A stretch of 64,000 bases of DNA from JAXMCI01 sp046349435 (lineage in GTDB: Bacteria > Pseudomonadota > Alphaproteobacteria > Dongiales > Dongiaceae): assembly GCA_046349435.1 (NCBI GenBank), contig JAXMCI010000024.1:1-64000 (forward strand). The letters are read 5' to 3'. Positions 1 to 7,858 of this stretch are shown here, piece after piece (the stretch's first letter is position 1; each line of letters begins with the position of its first letter). The position numbers and the translations under genes were made by a program. A model generated the notes under the pieces. It was not told the origin of the DNA. It made no database searches and saw only the letters and a list, made by a program, of their open reading frames with translations.

Positions 1-34
1 CGATGAGCCGCGGAGCGTCTTTCTGTGCCGTGGC

Positions 35-1201
35 TCAGGGCGCGACGGTGCCTTCCGGCCAGCCGGCCGCAGGGGATCCCGGCGGCGGCGACGCGGCGAT
101 CACCGCCTGGTAGATGGCGTCGAGCTCGCGCGCGAAGCGGTCCTGCCCGAGCATCGCGCAGGCGCGCTCCCGGGCGGCTTGCCCGAGGGCCGCCAGCCGC
201 TCGCGATCGGCGGCCAGCGCGGCGAGCAGCGGCAGCGCCGCCGCGTAGTCGAGATAGGGCAGCAGGAAGCCGGTGCGGCCGTGGCGGACGAGCTCGGGCG
301 TCGCGCCGTCGCCATAGGCGATCACCGGGCGCCGCGCGGCCATCGCCTCGCCGATGGTGCGGCCGAAGGACTCGGCGACGTGCGACAGCGACATCACGAC
401 GTCGACCTGGCCGATCGCCGCGACCGGGTCGTCGACATAGCCCATGAAGCGGATGTTGTCCTGGCCGCGCTCGCGGGCGGCCGCGTCGAGCGCCTGGGCC
501 GGGGCCGTGGGCGGGCCGAAGACGAGGAACTCCAGCGCCGGACAGGCCGCGGCGGCGAGCGCGGCCAGCGCGGCGAAGTCCTCGATGCCCTTCTTCGCCT
601 GGTTGTTGCTCAGCAGGCCGACCCTGAGCCGTCCGGGGACGGTCGCGGCCGGCAGGTCGAAGCGCGCGAGGTCGACGCTGTTGTAGAGGCGGAAGCTGCG
701 GCCGGGCTTGCGGAACAGCCGGTGCGTGGCGTCGGAATTGGCGATGACGAAGTCGGCCGCGTCGGTGATCCGCCGCACGATCGCGGCCGGATCCCCGCCC
801 AGCCTCCGCGCCAGCACCGGATCGCGGTCGACCAGCTCGCGGGCATGGAGGATCGCCGGCAGGCCGAGCCGCCGCGCCGCGACCAGGGGCTCGAGCAGGG
901 TGATCGTGTTGACGTGCACGAGAGCGATGCCGCGGCTCTCGTACAGCGCCGAGAAGCGGGCCACCGCCGCCTCGTCGACGGGGCTCGCCTCGCTCCACCA
1001 GCGATAGGGGAAGACGCAGACCTCCTCGGCGTGGCGCGCGGCCTGCTGCAGGTAGGCCTCGTTGCGGGCGGGAAAGGCGCAGACCAGCCCGAAGCGCCGC
1101 CGGTCGATGGCGGCCGCCAGGTCGAGCAGGCTGCGCTCGGCGCCGAAGAGCTGCGGCCCGACCAGGTGGCCGACCAGCAGGATGCGCGGCAGGGCGCTCA
1201 C
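35..1201 (-). CDS. Family 4 (GT-B fold) glycosyltransferase
   Basis: Cytoplasmic glycosyltransferase expected to transfer a nucleotide-activated sugar to a growing surface glycan. The 388-residue product opens with a Rossmann-type strand (RILLVGHLVGPQLFGAERSL, residues 5-24), whose GAERSL loop is typical of GT4 enzymes. The donor-site E-x7-E element is present near residue 290 (ESFGRTIGE), followed by a conserved PVIAY...GRTGFLLP tail. The start is GTG at 1201, overlapping the TGA of the upstream BNR gene by four bases (GTGA), so the two are probably translationally coupled. Sugar specificity cannot be read from the sequence. The gene lies at the edge of a polysaccharide locus with several other transferases. 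Family call firm, substrate unknown. Confidence 0.88.
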   Translation of the reverse strand: MSALPRILLVGHLVGPQLFGAERSLLDLAAAIDRRRFGLVCAFPARNEAYLQQAARHAEEVCVFPYRWWSEASPVDEAAVARFSALYESRGIALVHVNTITLLEPLVAARRLGLPAILHARELVDRDPVLARRLGGDPAAIVRRITDAADFVIANSDATHRLFRKPGRSFRLYNSVDLARFDLPAATVPGRLRVGLLSNNQAKKGIEDFAALAALAAAACPALEFLVFGPPTAPAQALDAAARERGQDNIRFMGYVDDPVAAIGQVDVVMSLSHVAESFGRTIGEAMAARRPVIAYGDGATPELVRHGRTGFLLPYLDYAAALPLLAALAADRERLAALGQAARERACAMLGQDRFARELDAIYQAVIAASPPPGSPAAGWPEGTVAP

Positions 1202-2493
1202 CGCAGCCGCCCACGCGGCCACGACATCAGCCGGGCCTCCGCCTCGATCATGATGCCAAGGCGGTCGCCGCCGGTCTCCTGGTGGCACCACTGCACATGG
1301 AGCGTCAGGTCGCCGGCCTCCCAGCCCCGGCGGTCGAGGACCGGCTCGTAGAAACCGAGATCCTCGTCGACCAGGATCCGGTGGCGCGCGCCGGACAGGC
1401 CGTAGTCCGGCGGTGCGAGCGAGGTCGCCACCAGCCGCCCGTCCCACTCGCGGCTGCGAAACAGCAGGTGGGCGGTGCCGTCGGCGTCGAGCAGCAGCTC
1501 GGGCCGGCTGTGCGGCAGCGGCAGCGTGCCGCCGCCGTCGAGGCGGAAGCGGGTCGCGAAGCGGCTGGCCAGCGCGGTGCGCCAGGTCCCGCCCTCGCGC
1601 CAGCCGAGCCGGTATTGCGGCACGCCGTCCTCGTCGTTCCACCAGGTGGCGACCATCGGTGCGCCGTCGGCGCGCACCGCGGCGGACGCCTGGTTCATCA
1701 GGTTGGCGCCGAGCGGCACCGCGACGACGCGCTCCGCGGTCGCCGGGGTGACCGGCAGGGCGAGCTCGATCCCGCCTGCGGTGGCGAGCCGGCGCAGGTC
1801 GTCGCGGGCGACCACGCAGTCGATGCCGGAATTGCACACCGCCCCCGCGCCGGTCGCCTCGGGCGGGAGCCGCCACACGACGAACAGGGTCACCCTGCCG
1901 TCGCGGCCGGGCGCCGGCGTGTTGAGATAGGGGCCGGCCTGCCAGCCGCCGGCGGCGAGGCCGCTGATCAGCGCCACCGGGTCGTCGCGCCAGAGACCGG
2001 CCGCGCCGTCGTAGCGCATGGTGCGGATCTCGCCGGCGGCGGCGCGGCCATTGCGAAACAGCAGGATCGGCTCGGCCGAGGCCGGCGTCGAGAGGAAGGC
2101 CGGATAGGTCGCCGCGGCGGCGAAGGCGCCGGCCAGCGGCGCCGGCTCCGGGATGCCGCCGGCCAGGCCGGGAGCCGGCGTGCGGGCGACCATGAGCGCG
2201 GAATCGTGGGCGCCGTAGGCGAGGTGCAGGCAGCCGTCCCGGGCGAGGCCGAGGCTGATCGCCTTGTGCGCATCGAACGGCCGGTCCCGCGTGGCGATCG
2301 CGACGCGCGCCGCCGGCCGCCCGTCGGCGATGCTGGCCACCACGACGTTGCCGGCCGCATCGTAGAATCCCGCATGCTGCACGCCGCCGTGCGAGAGCAC
2401 GCCGCTGCAGCGAAACGGCACGCAGTTGACGCTGTTGCCGGCCCAGGCGGCGCCGAGGCTGACGACCCGCGAGGGCGCCTCGTATCGAGCCAC
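1198..2493 (-). CDS. BNR-repeat (BNR_4-like) beta-propeller protein
   Basis: Predicted 431-residue beta-propeller-like protein. The stretch around residues 75-110 (DAHKAISLGLARDGCLHLAY, then GAHDSALMVAR) matches the pattern of the BNR repeat-containing family often linked to polysaccharide lyases and sialidase-like folds. Further DGTAHLLFRSREWDG-type blades follow later in the protein. No clear signal peptide is seen at the chosen start. The start is GTG at 2493, preceded at ideal spacing by a strong AGGAGGA ribosome binding site; an ATG further upstream lacks one. It is coupled to the downstream glycosyltransferase by a GTGA overlap, suggesting it recognises or modifies the same glycan. Enzyme activity is not established; it could be a lectin-like or lyase-associated protein. 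Confidence 0.72.
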   Translation of the reverse strand: MARYEAPSRVVSLGAAWAGNSVNCVPFRCSGVLSHGGVQHAGFYDAAGNVVVASIADGRPAARVAIATRDRPFDAHKAISLGLARDGCLHLAYGAHDSALMVARTPAPGLAGGIPEPAPLAGAFAAAATYPAFLSTPASAEPILLFRNGRAAAGEIRTMRYDGAAGLWRDDPVALISGLAAGGWQAGPYLNTPAPGRDGRVTLFVVWRLPPEATGAGAVCNSGIDCVVARDDLRRLATAGGIELALPVTPATAERVVAVPLGANLMNQASAAVRADGAPMVATWWNDEDGVPQYRLGWREGGTWRTALASRFATRFRLDGGGTLPLPHSRPELLLDADGTAHLLFRSREWDGRLVATSLAPPDYGLSGARHRILVDEDLGFYEPVLDRRGWEAGDLTLHVQWCHQETGGDRLGIMIEAEARLMSWPRGRLR

Positions 2494-2612
2494 GGCTGTC
2501 CTCCTCGGCCGGCACCGGCCGCGCCGCAGTCTGTCGCCCCGCTCGCCGCCTTTCAAGGCCGGCCCACCCCGGTCTATGAGTATCCGGGAACTGGCTTCCA
2601 GGGATCGCCGCC

Positions 2613-3602
2613 ATGCCGCAGGAACGCCGGAGGCTCGGCGCCGGACCGCGCTTCGCGGGCCTGCTCCGCGGCCTGGTCGGCCCGCCGGGCCCCGCCCGGC
2701 TGCAGCGGCGGCGGATCGCGCGGCAGCGCGGCCGTGCGGTCGAGGTGGTGATCTGCGTGCACGATGCGCTCGACCATGTCGAGCGGTGCCTCGCCTCGGT
2801 GCTGCCGACGCTGGGGCCGCGGCACCGCGTCATCCTCGTGGACGACGGCTCCGGTGCCGCCACGGCCGGCGTCCTGGACGGGCTGGCGGCGCGGGACGGG
2901 CGCATCCGGCTGGTCCGGAACGCCGCCCGGACGGGCTATTGCCGGGCCGCCAATGCGGGGCTGCGGCTGACCACCGCGGACTTCGTGATCCTGCTGAACA
3001 GCGACACGGTGGTCGCCCCGCGGTGGATCGAGAAGCTGTGCGACGCCGTCTACACGACCGAGGGCGCCGGCATCGTCGGACCGCTCTCCAGCGCGGCCAG
3101 CTACCAGTCGATCCCGGCGCTCAACTGGACGGCCGCGCAGACCCCGGTCAACCCGCTGCCGGCAGGCCTCTCGGTGGCCGAGCTCGATCGCGAATGCGAG
3201 GCCTGGACCGCCGGGCAGGCGCTGCCGCGCGTGCCGCTGGTCCATGGCTTCTGCTTCGGCCTGCGGCGCGCGGTGATCGAGCGGATCGGCCTGTTCGACG
3301 AGACGCTCTTCCCCGACGGCTACGGCGAGGAGGACGACTACTGCCTGCGCGCCGGCCAGGCGGGCTTCGCGCTGGTGGTGGCGACCCACACCTACGTCTT
3401 CCATGCCAAGACCGGCAGCTACGGGCTGGCCGAGCGCCAGCTGCTGGCCGAGGCGGGCGCCCGGGCGCTGCGGGCCCGCCACGGCGAGGCGGCGCTCGCC
3501 GCCGCCTGCGCCGCCCTCGAGGCCGATCCCGTGCTGGCCGAGCTGCGCCGCCGCGCGGGGCTGCTCTATGCCGAGGCCGAGCGGGCCGCCGCCCGGGCCT
3601 GA
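2613..3602 (+). CDS. Family 2 glycosyltransferase
   Basis: GT-A fold glycosyltransferase of 329 residues, probably cytoplasmic or membrane-associated. Visible signatures are VEVVICVHDALDHVERCL (about residues 43-60), the nucleotide-binding LVDDGSG, a DxD-like LLNSDTVV, and the acceptor-side region FDETLFPDGYGEEDDYCLRA (about 229-248), which resembles rhamnosyltransferase-like GT2 proteins. Its first 40 residues are basic and do not belong to the core. It is transcribed divergently from the BNR/GT4 pair, with about 120 bases between the starts, and converges on the TPR lipoprotein genes. Family call secure; donor and acceptor unknown. Confidence 0.9.
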   Translation: MPQERRRLGAGPRFAGLLRGLVGPPGPARLQRRRIARQRGRAVEVVICVHDALDHVERCLASVLPTLGPRHRVILVDDGSGAATAGVLDGLAARDGRIRLVRNAARTGYCRAANAGLRLTTADFVILLNSDTVVAPRWIEKLCDAVYTTEGAGIVGPLSSAASYQSIPALNWTAAQTPVNPLPAGLSVAELDRECEAWTAGQALPRVPLVHGFCFGLRRAVIERIGLFDETLFPDGYGEEDDYCLRAGQAGFALVVATHTYVFHAKTGSYGLAERQLLAEAGARALRARHGEAALAAACAALEADPVLAELRRRAGLLYAEAERAAARA

Positions 3603-3633
3603 CCGGATCCGCCGGATCCGGGGATCGGCCGCC

Positions 3634-4698
3634 TCAGGGCAGCGCGCCGTCGGCGCGCAGCCTGGCCTCGATGTCGGGCGTCAGCGCGCGCGCCGCCGCG
3701 GCGTCGCGCTCGGCCGCCGCCGCGTCGCCGAGGGCGCGCTCGGCCAGCGACCGGCCGTAGAGCGCGTCGGCGTTGCGCGGCGCGGCGGCGAGCACGGCGG
3801 CGAAGTCGGCCCTGGCCGAATCGGGCCGGTCGAGGCGGAGATAGACGAAGCCGCGGTTGCGGCGGGCCGCGGCGAAGCCGGGATCGGTGGCCAGCGCCTT
3901 GCCGCAATCGGCCAGCGCGTCGGCCGGGCGGTCGAGGGCGAGCCGCACGGCGCAGCGATTGCCGAGCGCCGGGGCGAAGCGCGGGTCGGCCTGCAGCGCG
4001 GCGTCGTAGTCGGCCAGCGCCTGGTCCCAGTCGCGCAGGTAGCGGTAGGCGGCGCCGCGATTGAGCAGCAGCTTGGGCTGGCCGGGCCGCAGCCGCAGCG
4101 CGGCGGAGCAGTCGGCGACGGCCGCCTCGTAGCGCGCCTGCATGATCCGCACGGCGCAGCGCGTGCCGAGCGCGCCGGCGTCCTCGGGCTCCAGCCGCAG
4201 CGCGGCGTCGAGGTCGGCCAGCGCGCGGTCCGGCCGGCCCGAAGCGGCCTCGGCGGCGCCGCGGGTGACCAGCGCGGGCACCAGCTCCGGCCGGCGGGCC
4301 AGCGCGGCGTCGGCATCGGCGATCGCCGGGCCGTAGGCGCCCTGACGGCGCCGGGCCTCGGCGCGGCCGGCGAGCGCCGCCGGGTCGCCGGGCTCGAGGC
4401 GCAGCGCGGCGTCGAACGCGGCGAGCGCCGCGGCGAGGTCGTTGTCGGCGAGGGCGCGCTCGCCTTTCCCCACCAGGGCGGGCGCCGCACCCGGCTCGGC
4501 CGCTGCGGCGGCCGGCGCGGTGGCTGCCGGCCAGCCGCCGGCGCCGACGGACGGCGCCGGCTCGGCGGTCGGTGCCGCGGCAGGCGGACGGCATGGCGCG
4601 CCGCCGGCACAGTCGAGCTGCGGCCCGCCGCAGGCCGCTGCGGCGAGCAGCCAGCCTCCCGCGAGCGCGGCCAGGGCCGCACGCCCGCGGCGGGGCAT
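3634..4698 (-). CDS. TPR-repeat lipoprotein (second of a tandem pair)
   Basis: A 354-residue protein made almost entirely of tetratricopeptide repeats, which usually act as protein-protein scaffolds. The N-terminus MPRRGRAALAALAGGWLLAA leads into a lipobox-like AAAC|GG, so a lipid-anchored envelope protein is likely. After an Ala/Pro-rich linker (about residues 30-75), roughly eight 34-residue repeats with the ALADLDAALRLEPEDAGAL pattern run to the C-terminus. It starts 16 bases after the stop of the very similar upstream gene, and both end in RLRADG(A/L)L(P/R), so the pair arose by tandem duplication. In polysaccharide loci TPR proteins can help assemble export complexes; that role is inferred from location only. 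Confidence 0.83.
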   Translation of the reverse strand: MPRRGRAALAALAGGWLLAAAACGGPQLDCAGGAPCRPPAAAPTAEPAPSVGAGGWPAATAPAAAAAEPGAAPALVGKGERALADNDLAAALAAFDAALRLEPGDPAALAGRAEARRRQGAYGPAIADADAALARRPELVPALVTRGAAEAASGRPDRALADLDAALRLEPEDAGALGTRCAVRIMQARYEAAVADCSAALRLRPGQPKLLLNRGAAYRYLRDWDQALADYDAALQADPRFAPALGNRCAVRLALDRPADALADCGKALATDPGFAAARRNRGFVYLRLDRPDSARADFAAVLAAAPRNADALYGRSLAERALGDAAAAERDAAAARALTPDIEARLRADGALP

Positions 4699-4714
4699 GC
4701 GCCGGCGAACGGTC

Positions 4715-5632
4715 TCAGCGCAGCAGTCCATCGGCCCGCAGCCTCGCCTCGACATCCGGCCTGATCGCCCGCGCGGCGGCGGCGTCGCGCGCCGCGGCCG
4801 GCTTGTGGCCGAGCCGGCGCTCCGCGGCGGACCGACCGAACAGCGCGTCGGCGTCGCGCGGCTCGATCGCCAGCGCGGCGGTGAAGTCGGCGCGCGCCGC
4901 CGCCGGATCGTCGAGGCGAAGATGGGCGAAGCCGCGGCTGCCGAGCGCGGCCGCGCTGCGCGGCTGCAGCGCCAGCGCCTTGTCGCAGTCGGCGAGCGCA
5001 GCCTTCGGCTGGTCCATCGCCAGCAGAAGGGTGCAGCGATTGCCCAGCGGCACCGCGTCCCGGGGGGACAGCTCGACGGCCGCGTCGTAGTCGGACAGCG
5101 CCTTCTCGTAGGCGCGCTGGCCCTGATAGGCGGCGCCGCGATTGACATGGGCGACGGCGAGATCCGGATTGGCCTCGATCGCCGCGTCGCAATCGGGGAT
5201 CGCCTGGACGTACTGGCCGAGCACGACGCGCGCGGCGCAGCGGACGCTGAGCGCCCGGGCGTTCCCGGGATCGACCCGCAGCGCCGCATCGGCGTCGGCG
5301 ATCGCCTGGCCGGTCGCCCCCGAGGCGCCGCGCGCCGCGGCGCGGCCGGCGAGCGCCCGGGCATCCTCGGGATCGAATTTCAGTGCCTCGTCGAAGGCGG
5401 CGATCGCCTCGTCGTTGGCACCGCGGCGCAGCGCCGCGAGGCCGCGCTCATAGGCGGCCCGGGCCGCGTCCGCCGGCGAGAGCGCGGGCTGGCAGGTCGC
5501 GGCGTCGCCGCCGCAGTCCGCGGGCTCGGCACCGCCGCAGCCCGTGCCGACCAGCAGCCAGCCGGCGAGAAGGACTGCCAGCCCGGCCGGCCCCAGGCCG
5601 CGCGCGAGCACGACGGACACACGAAGCTGCAA
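4715..5632 (-). CDS. TPR-repeat lipoprotein (first of a tandem pair)
   Basis: Paralogue of the following TPR gene, about 305 residues. A basic N-terminus and a hydrophobic stretch end in a lipobox (LLVGTGC|GG), indicating a lipid-anchored envelope protein. About seven TPR units with the AFDEALKFDPEDARALAGRA pattern follow. The TTG at 5632 is chosen because GGGGGA lies five bases upstream and the resulting N-terminus is a compact signal peptide. The only upstream ATG (5671) sits inside TATGAT, a good -10 hexamer, so it would lie upstream of the transcript start. If the ATG is used instead, 13 residues are added. Probably forms an operon with the second TPR gene. Confidence 0.78.
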   Translation of the reverse strand: MQLRVSVVLARGLGPAGLAVLLAGWLLVGTGCGGAEPADCGGDAATCQPALSPADAARAAYERGLAALRRGANDEAIAAFDEALKFDPEDARALAGRAAARGASGATGQAIADADAALRVDPGNARALSVRCAARVVLGQYVQAIPDCDAAIEANPDLAVAHVNRGAAYQGQRAYEKALSDYDAAVELSPRDAVPLGNRCTLLLAMDQPKAALADCDKALALQPRSAAALGSRGFAHLRLDDPAAARADFTAALAIEPRDADALFGRSAAERRLGHKPAAARDAAAARAIRPDVEARLRADGLLR

Positions 5633-5666
5633 GATCGTCCCCCGCCGTTCCGCGTCGGCAGATGCT

Positions 5667-5672
5667 ATCATA
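5667..5672 (-). promoter_or_regulatory. Candidate -10 box of the TPR operon
   Basis: Read on the minus strand the hexamer is TATGAT, five of six matches to the sigma-70 -10 consensus. No convincing -35 is visible 16-18 bases upstream. Its position about 35 bases before the TTG start with a GGGGGA ribosome site fits a normal 5' leader. Confidence 0.4.
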
Positions 5673-5729
5673 GTGGCAGGGTCGCGCCACGGTCTGGCGG
5701 AAGCAGGGCCCGGTCCGGCGAACGCGGCC

Positions 5730-6521
5730 TCAGCGCTGCCGCAGCGCCCAGCGCAGGATCGGGCGGATGGCGCGCGGATAGAGCAGCAGGTAGCGGCCGG
5801 CGAGCCGATGCGGCTCGGCGGCGAGGCGCTGCAGCCATTCCAGGCCGGCGCGCTGCATCCAGCCGGGAGCTCTCGGCTTCAGCCCGGCGAGCAGGTCGAA
5901 TGCGCCACCTACCGCGACGACCACGAGCCGAGGCTGCAGCCGGCGGAGAACGGTGCACACCTCGTCCTGCTTGGGGACGCCGAGCCCGACCAGGAGCAGC
6001 TGCGTGCCCGCCGCCGCGATCCGGGCCGACAGCGGCCGCAGCGTCGCTTCGCTCGCGTCGACCCGGCCGCTGTCGATGAAGACGACGCGCCCCGGCGGCA
6101 CCATGAGCCGATCCAGCATGCGCCGGGGATCCAGCCCGCCAAGCAGGCCGATCGCCACCGCGCGCTGGTCGGTCAGCAGGCGCTGCACCAGGTCGGTGCC
6201 GTTGGTCCGGCCGCAGACGCCGCCGCCCTCGGCCAGCCGCGACAGCCAGACCAGCGGCATGCCGTCTGCCACGAAGAGATCGGCGCACCGGATCAGCGCG
6301 GCGTAGGCAGGATCGCTGGTGGCGCGCGCCACCATCTCGATATTGAGGGTGACGACGCGCAGCCCGGCCCCCGCCCGGGCCCGCTCGATGAGCAGCCCGA
6401 CATGCTCGTCGAGAGAGAGGGTCGACAGCGGGAAGTCGACCACCCCGACGGTCGTCGGGGCCGAGCCCGGGTCTCGTTCCTGACGACTTCCGTCGGCCAT
6501 CGACCTCGTGCCCAGCCGCAT
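5730..6521 (-). CDS. WecG/TagA/CpsF-family glycosyltransferase
   Basis: A GT26-type enzyme of 263 residues. Family members such as WecG and TagA move an N-acetylmannosaminuronyl or N-acetylmannosaminyl residue onto a lipid-linked acceptor at the inner membrane. The family pattern is clear: TLNIEMVARA, VADGMPLVWLSRL with its conserved Asp-Gly-x-Pro, LGGLDPRR, and LLLVGLGVPKQDEV (the G-x-P-x-Q motif). The C-terminus (RLAGRYLLLYPRAIRPILRW) is amphipathic and basic, as expected for membrane association. Two ATG starts are possible, 6521 or 6500; neither has a decisive ribosome site. It is divergent from the main glycan operon, across an approximately 300-base gap. Confidence 0.88.
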   Translation of the reverse strand: MRLGTRSMADGSRQERDPGSAPTTVGVVDFPLSTLSLDEHVGLLIERARAGAGLRVVTLNIEMVARATSDPAYAALIRCADLFVADGMPLVWLSRLAEGGGVCGRTNGTDLVQRLLTDQRAVAIGLLGGLDPRRMLDRLMVPPGRVVFIDSGRVDASEATLRPLSARIAAAGTQLLLVGLGVPKQDEVCTVLRRLQPRLVVVAVGGAFDLLAGLKPRAPGWMQRAGLEWLQRLAAEPHRLAGRYLLLYPRAIRPILRWALRQR

Positions 6522-6822
6522 CGGCTCACCATCCGACGCTCGACCGCGCGGATACCCGCCGGCGAGCCCTAGCACCGCGCGCCGCCGAGCGTCAACCGGT
6601 GTCGCCGCAGCCACGTCGGCATGCCTTGCATCGACCAGCGCGCGGGATGCCGTGCCATCGTCAAGCACCGCAATCTCATCTGATCGACCGCCTTGCATGC
6701 CGCCCGAAATGCGGCTCTTATCGCCATGTCGGCACGGGGCGACGACCTTCGGCGGGGAAGATGAAGAAAGGATTAAGTTCCGGTTGCTCGTGCTGGCCCG
6801 GGCGCGGCGTGCGGCATTGCCC
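6522..6822. other. Divergent intergenic region of the glycan locus
   Basis: About 300 bases between the WecG-type gene and the + strand glycan operon, with no supported gene. It is less GC-rich than its surroundings, and a purine-rich, AT-richer patch lies near 6760-6780. It probably carries the divergent promoters, but I cannot assign -35/-10 pairs with confidence. Confidence 0.45.
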
Positions 6823-7758
6823 ATGATCGACATCAGCATCGTGATCTGCACCTTCCACCGCCCGGCGCAGCTGCGGCGGGCAATCGTCACCTGCCTCGCC
6901 CAGCAGACGCACCGCTCGTTCGAGATCGTGGTGGTGGACAACAGCCTCGAGGGCGACGCCCGGCCGGTGATCGAGGGCTTCGGGATCGAGCCACGGCTCG
7001 TCCATGTCGGATTGCCGCGGCCCAACATCGCGCTGGCGCGCAACGCCGGGCTGGCCGCCGCGCGGGGCGAGCTCATCGCCTTCCTCGACGACGACCAGGA
7101 GGCCTCGCCGGGCTGGATCGAGGCTCTGGCCGTGACGATGCAGCGGGGCGGCGCGGACGTCGTCTTCGGCCCGATCTCGCCGCGCTTCGTCGGCGGCGTC
7201 GCCCCGGACTGGGATCCGCAGGGCTGGCGGTTTGCCCGCCGGCTCGCGCTGCCGAGCGGCGCGCCGGTCGACGTCACCGGCGCACCGCCCGGCAGCGCGC
7301 GCGGCATCGGCACCGGCAACAGCATGCTGCGACGGGCCACGATCGGGCCCGCGACCGCCTTTGCCTCGCGCTTCGGCCAGACCGGCGGCGAGGACACCGA
7401 CTTCTTCTTCCGCCTCGCCCGCCAGGGTTGCCGCATCCTGTGGTGCGCCGAGGCCGAGGTGGTCGAGACGGTCCCGGCGGAGCGCGCTACCCTCGCCTAC
7501 ATGATCGAGCGGACTCGTCATGGCGGACGGCTGTTCGTCGCGATGGCCCGACGCAACAGCCCGCATCCACGGCGGACCGCGGCGCTGCTGCTGGCAAGGG
7601 CAGCTGCGCAGCTGCTGCTCTGGCTGCCGCTGATGTCCGCGCCCGCCCGGCTCAGGCTGCGTGCCCGCTTCCGGGTCGCGTCGGCGCTGGGCAAGCTGAC
7701 CTGGTGGCGCCTGCAACGGCCCTACGGGCGGCCGGCCGCGGCCGCAGCGGCGGCATGA
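6823..7758 (+). CDS. Family 2 glycosyltransferase
   Basis: A 311-residue GT-A enzyme opening directly on its first core strand (MIDISIVICTFHRPAQLRRA). Also present are the VVVDNS loop, the metal-binding FLDDDQEASPGW segment near residue 88, and the GGEDTDFFFRL motif near 188, typical of GT2 enzymes that use an acidic catalytic base. A hydrophobic, arginine-flanked segment near the C-terminus (about 255-275) may anchor it to the membrane. There is no strong ribosome site before the ATG at 6823; an upstream extension in the same frame is compositionally poor and was not included. First gene of a five-gene + strand glycan operon. Confidence 0.87.
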   Translation: MIDISIVICTFHRPAQLRRAIVTCLAQQTHRSFEIVVVDNSLEGDARPVIEGFGIEPRLVHVGLPRPNIALARNAGLAAARGELIAFLDDDQEASPGWIEALAVTMQRGGADVVFGPISPRFVGGVAPDWDPQGWRFARRLALPSGAPVDVTGAPPGSARGIGTGNSMLRRATIGPATAFASRFGQTGGEDTDFFFRLARQGCRILWCAEAEVVETVPAERATLAYMIERTRHGGRLFVAMARRNSPHPRRTAALLLARAAAQLLLWLPLMSAPARLRLRARFRVASALGKLTWWRLQRPYGRPAAAAAAA

Positions 7759-7858
7759 CTTCCGCCCTGCGCCAACCAGGCTGCCGGCCGTGAAGCGCCG
7801 CCGGCTCGACGGCAAGACGGCGTCGCGTTGAGGCAGATCCCGAGCCCAGGAGCCGCGC

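Noticed and set aside
35..2905. 956-residue open reading covering the GT4 and its upstream region
   Set aside because: Only the last 388 residues look like protein. The rest runs through the BNR gene in another frame and has Arg/Pro-rich composition typical of GC-rich shadow frames.
5730..7436. Long minus-strand reading from the WecG gene through the divergent gap and GT2
   Set aside because: Homology begins only near 6521. The upstream part is opposite the + strand glycosyltransferase and has no recognisable domain.
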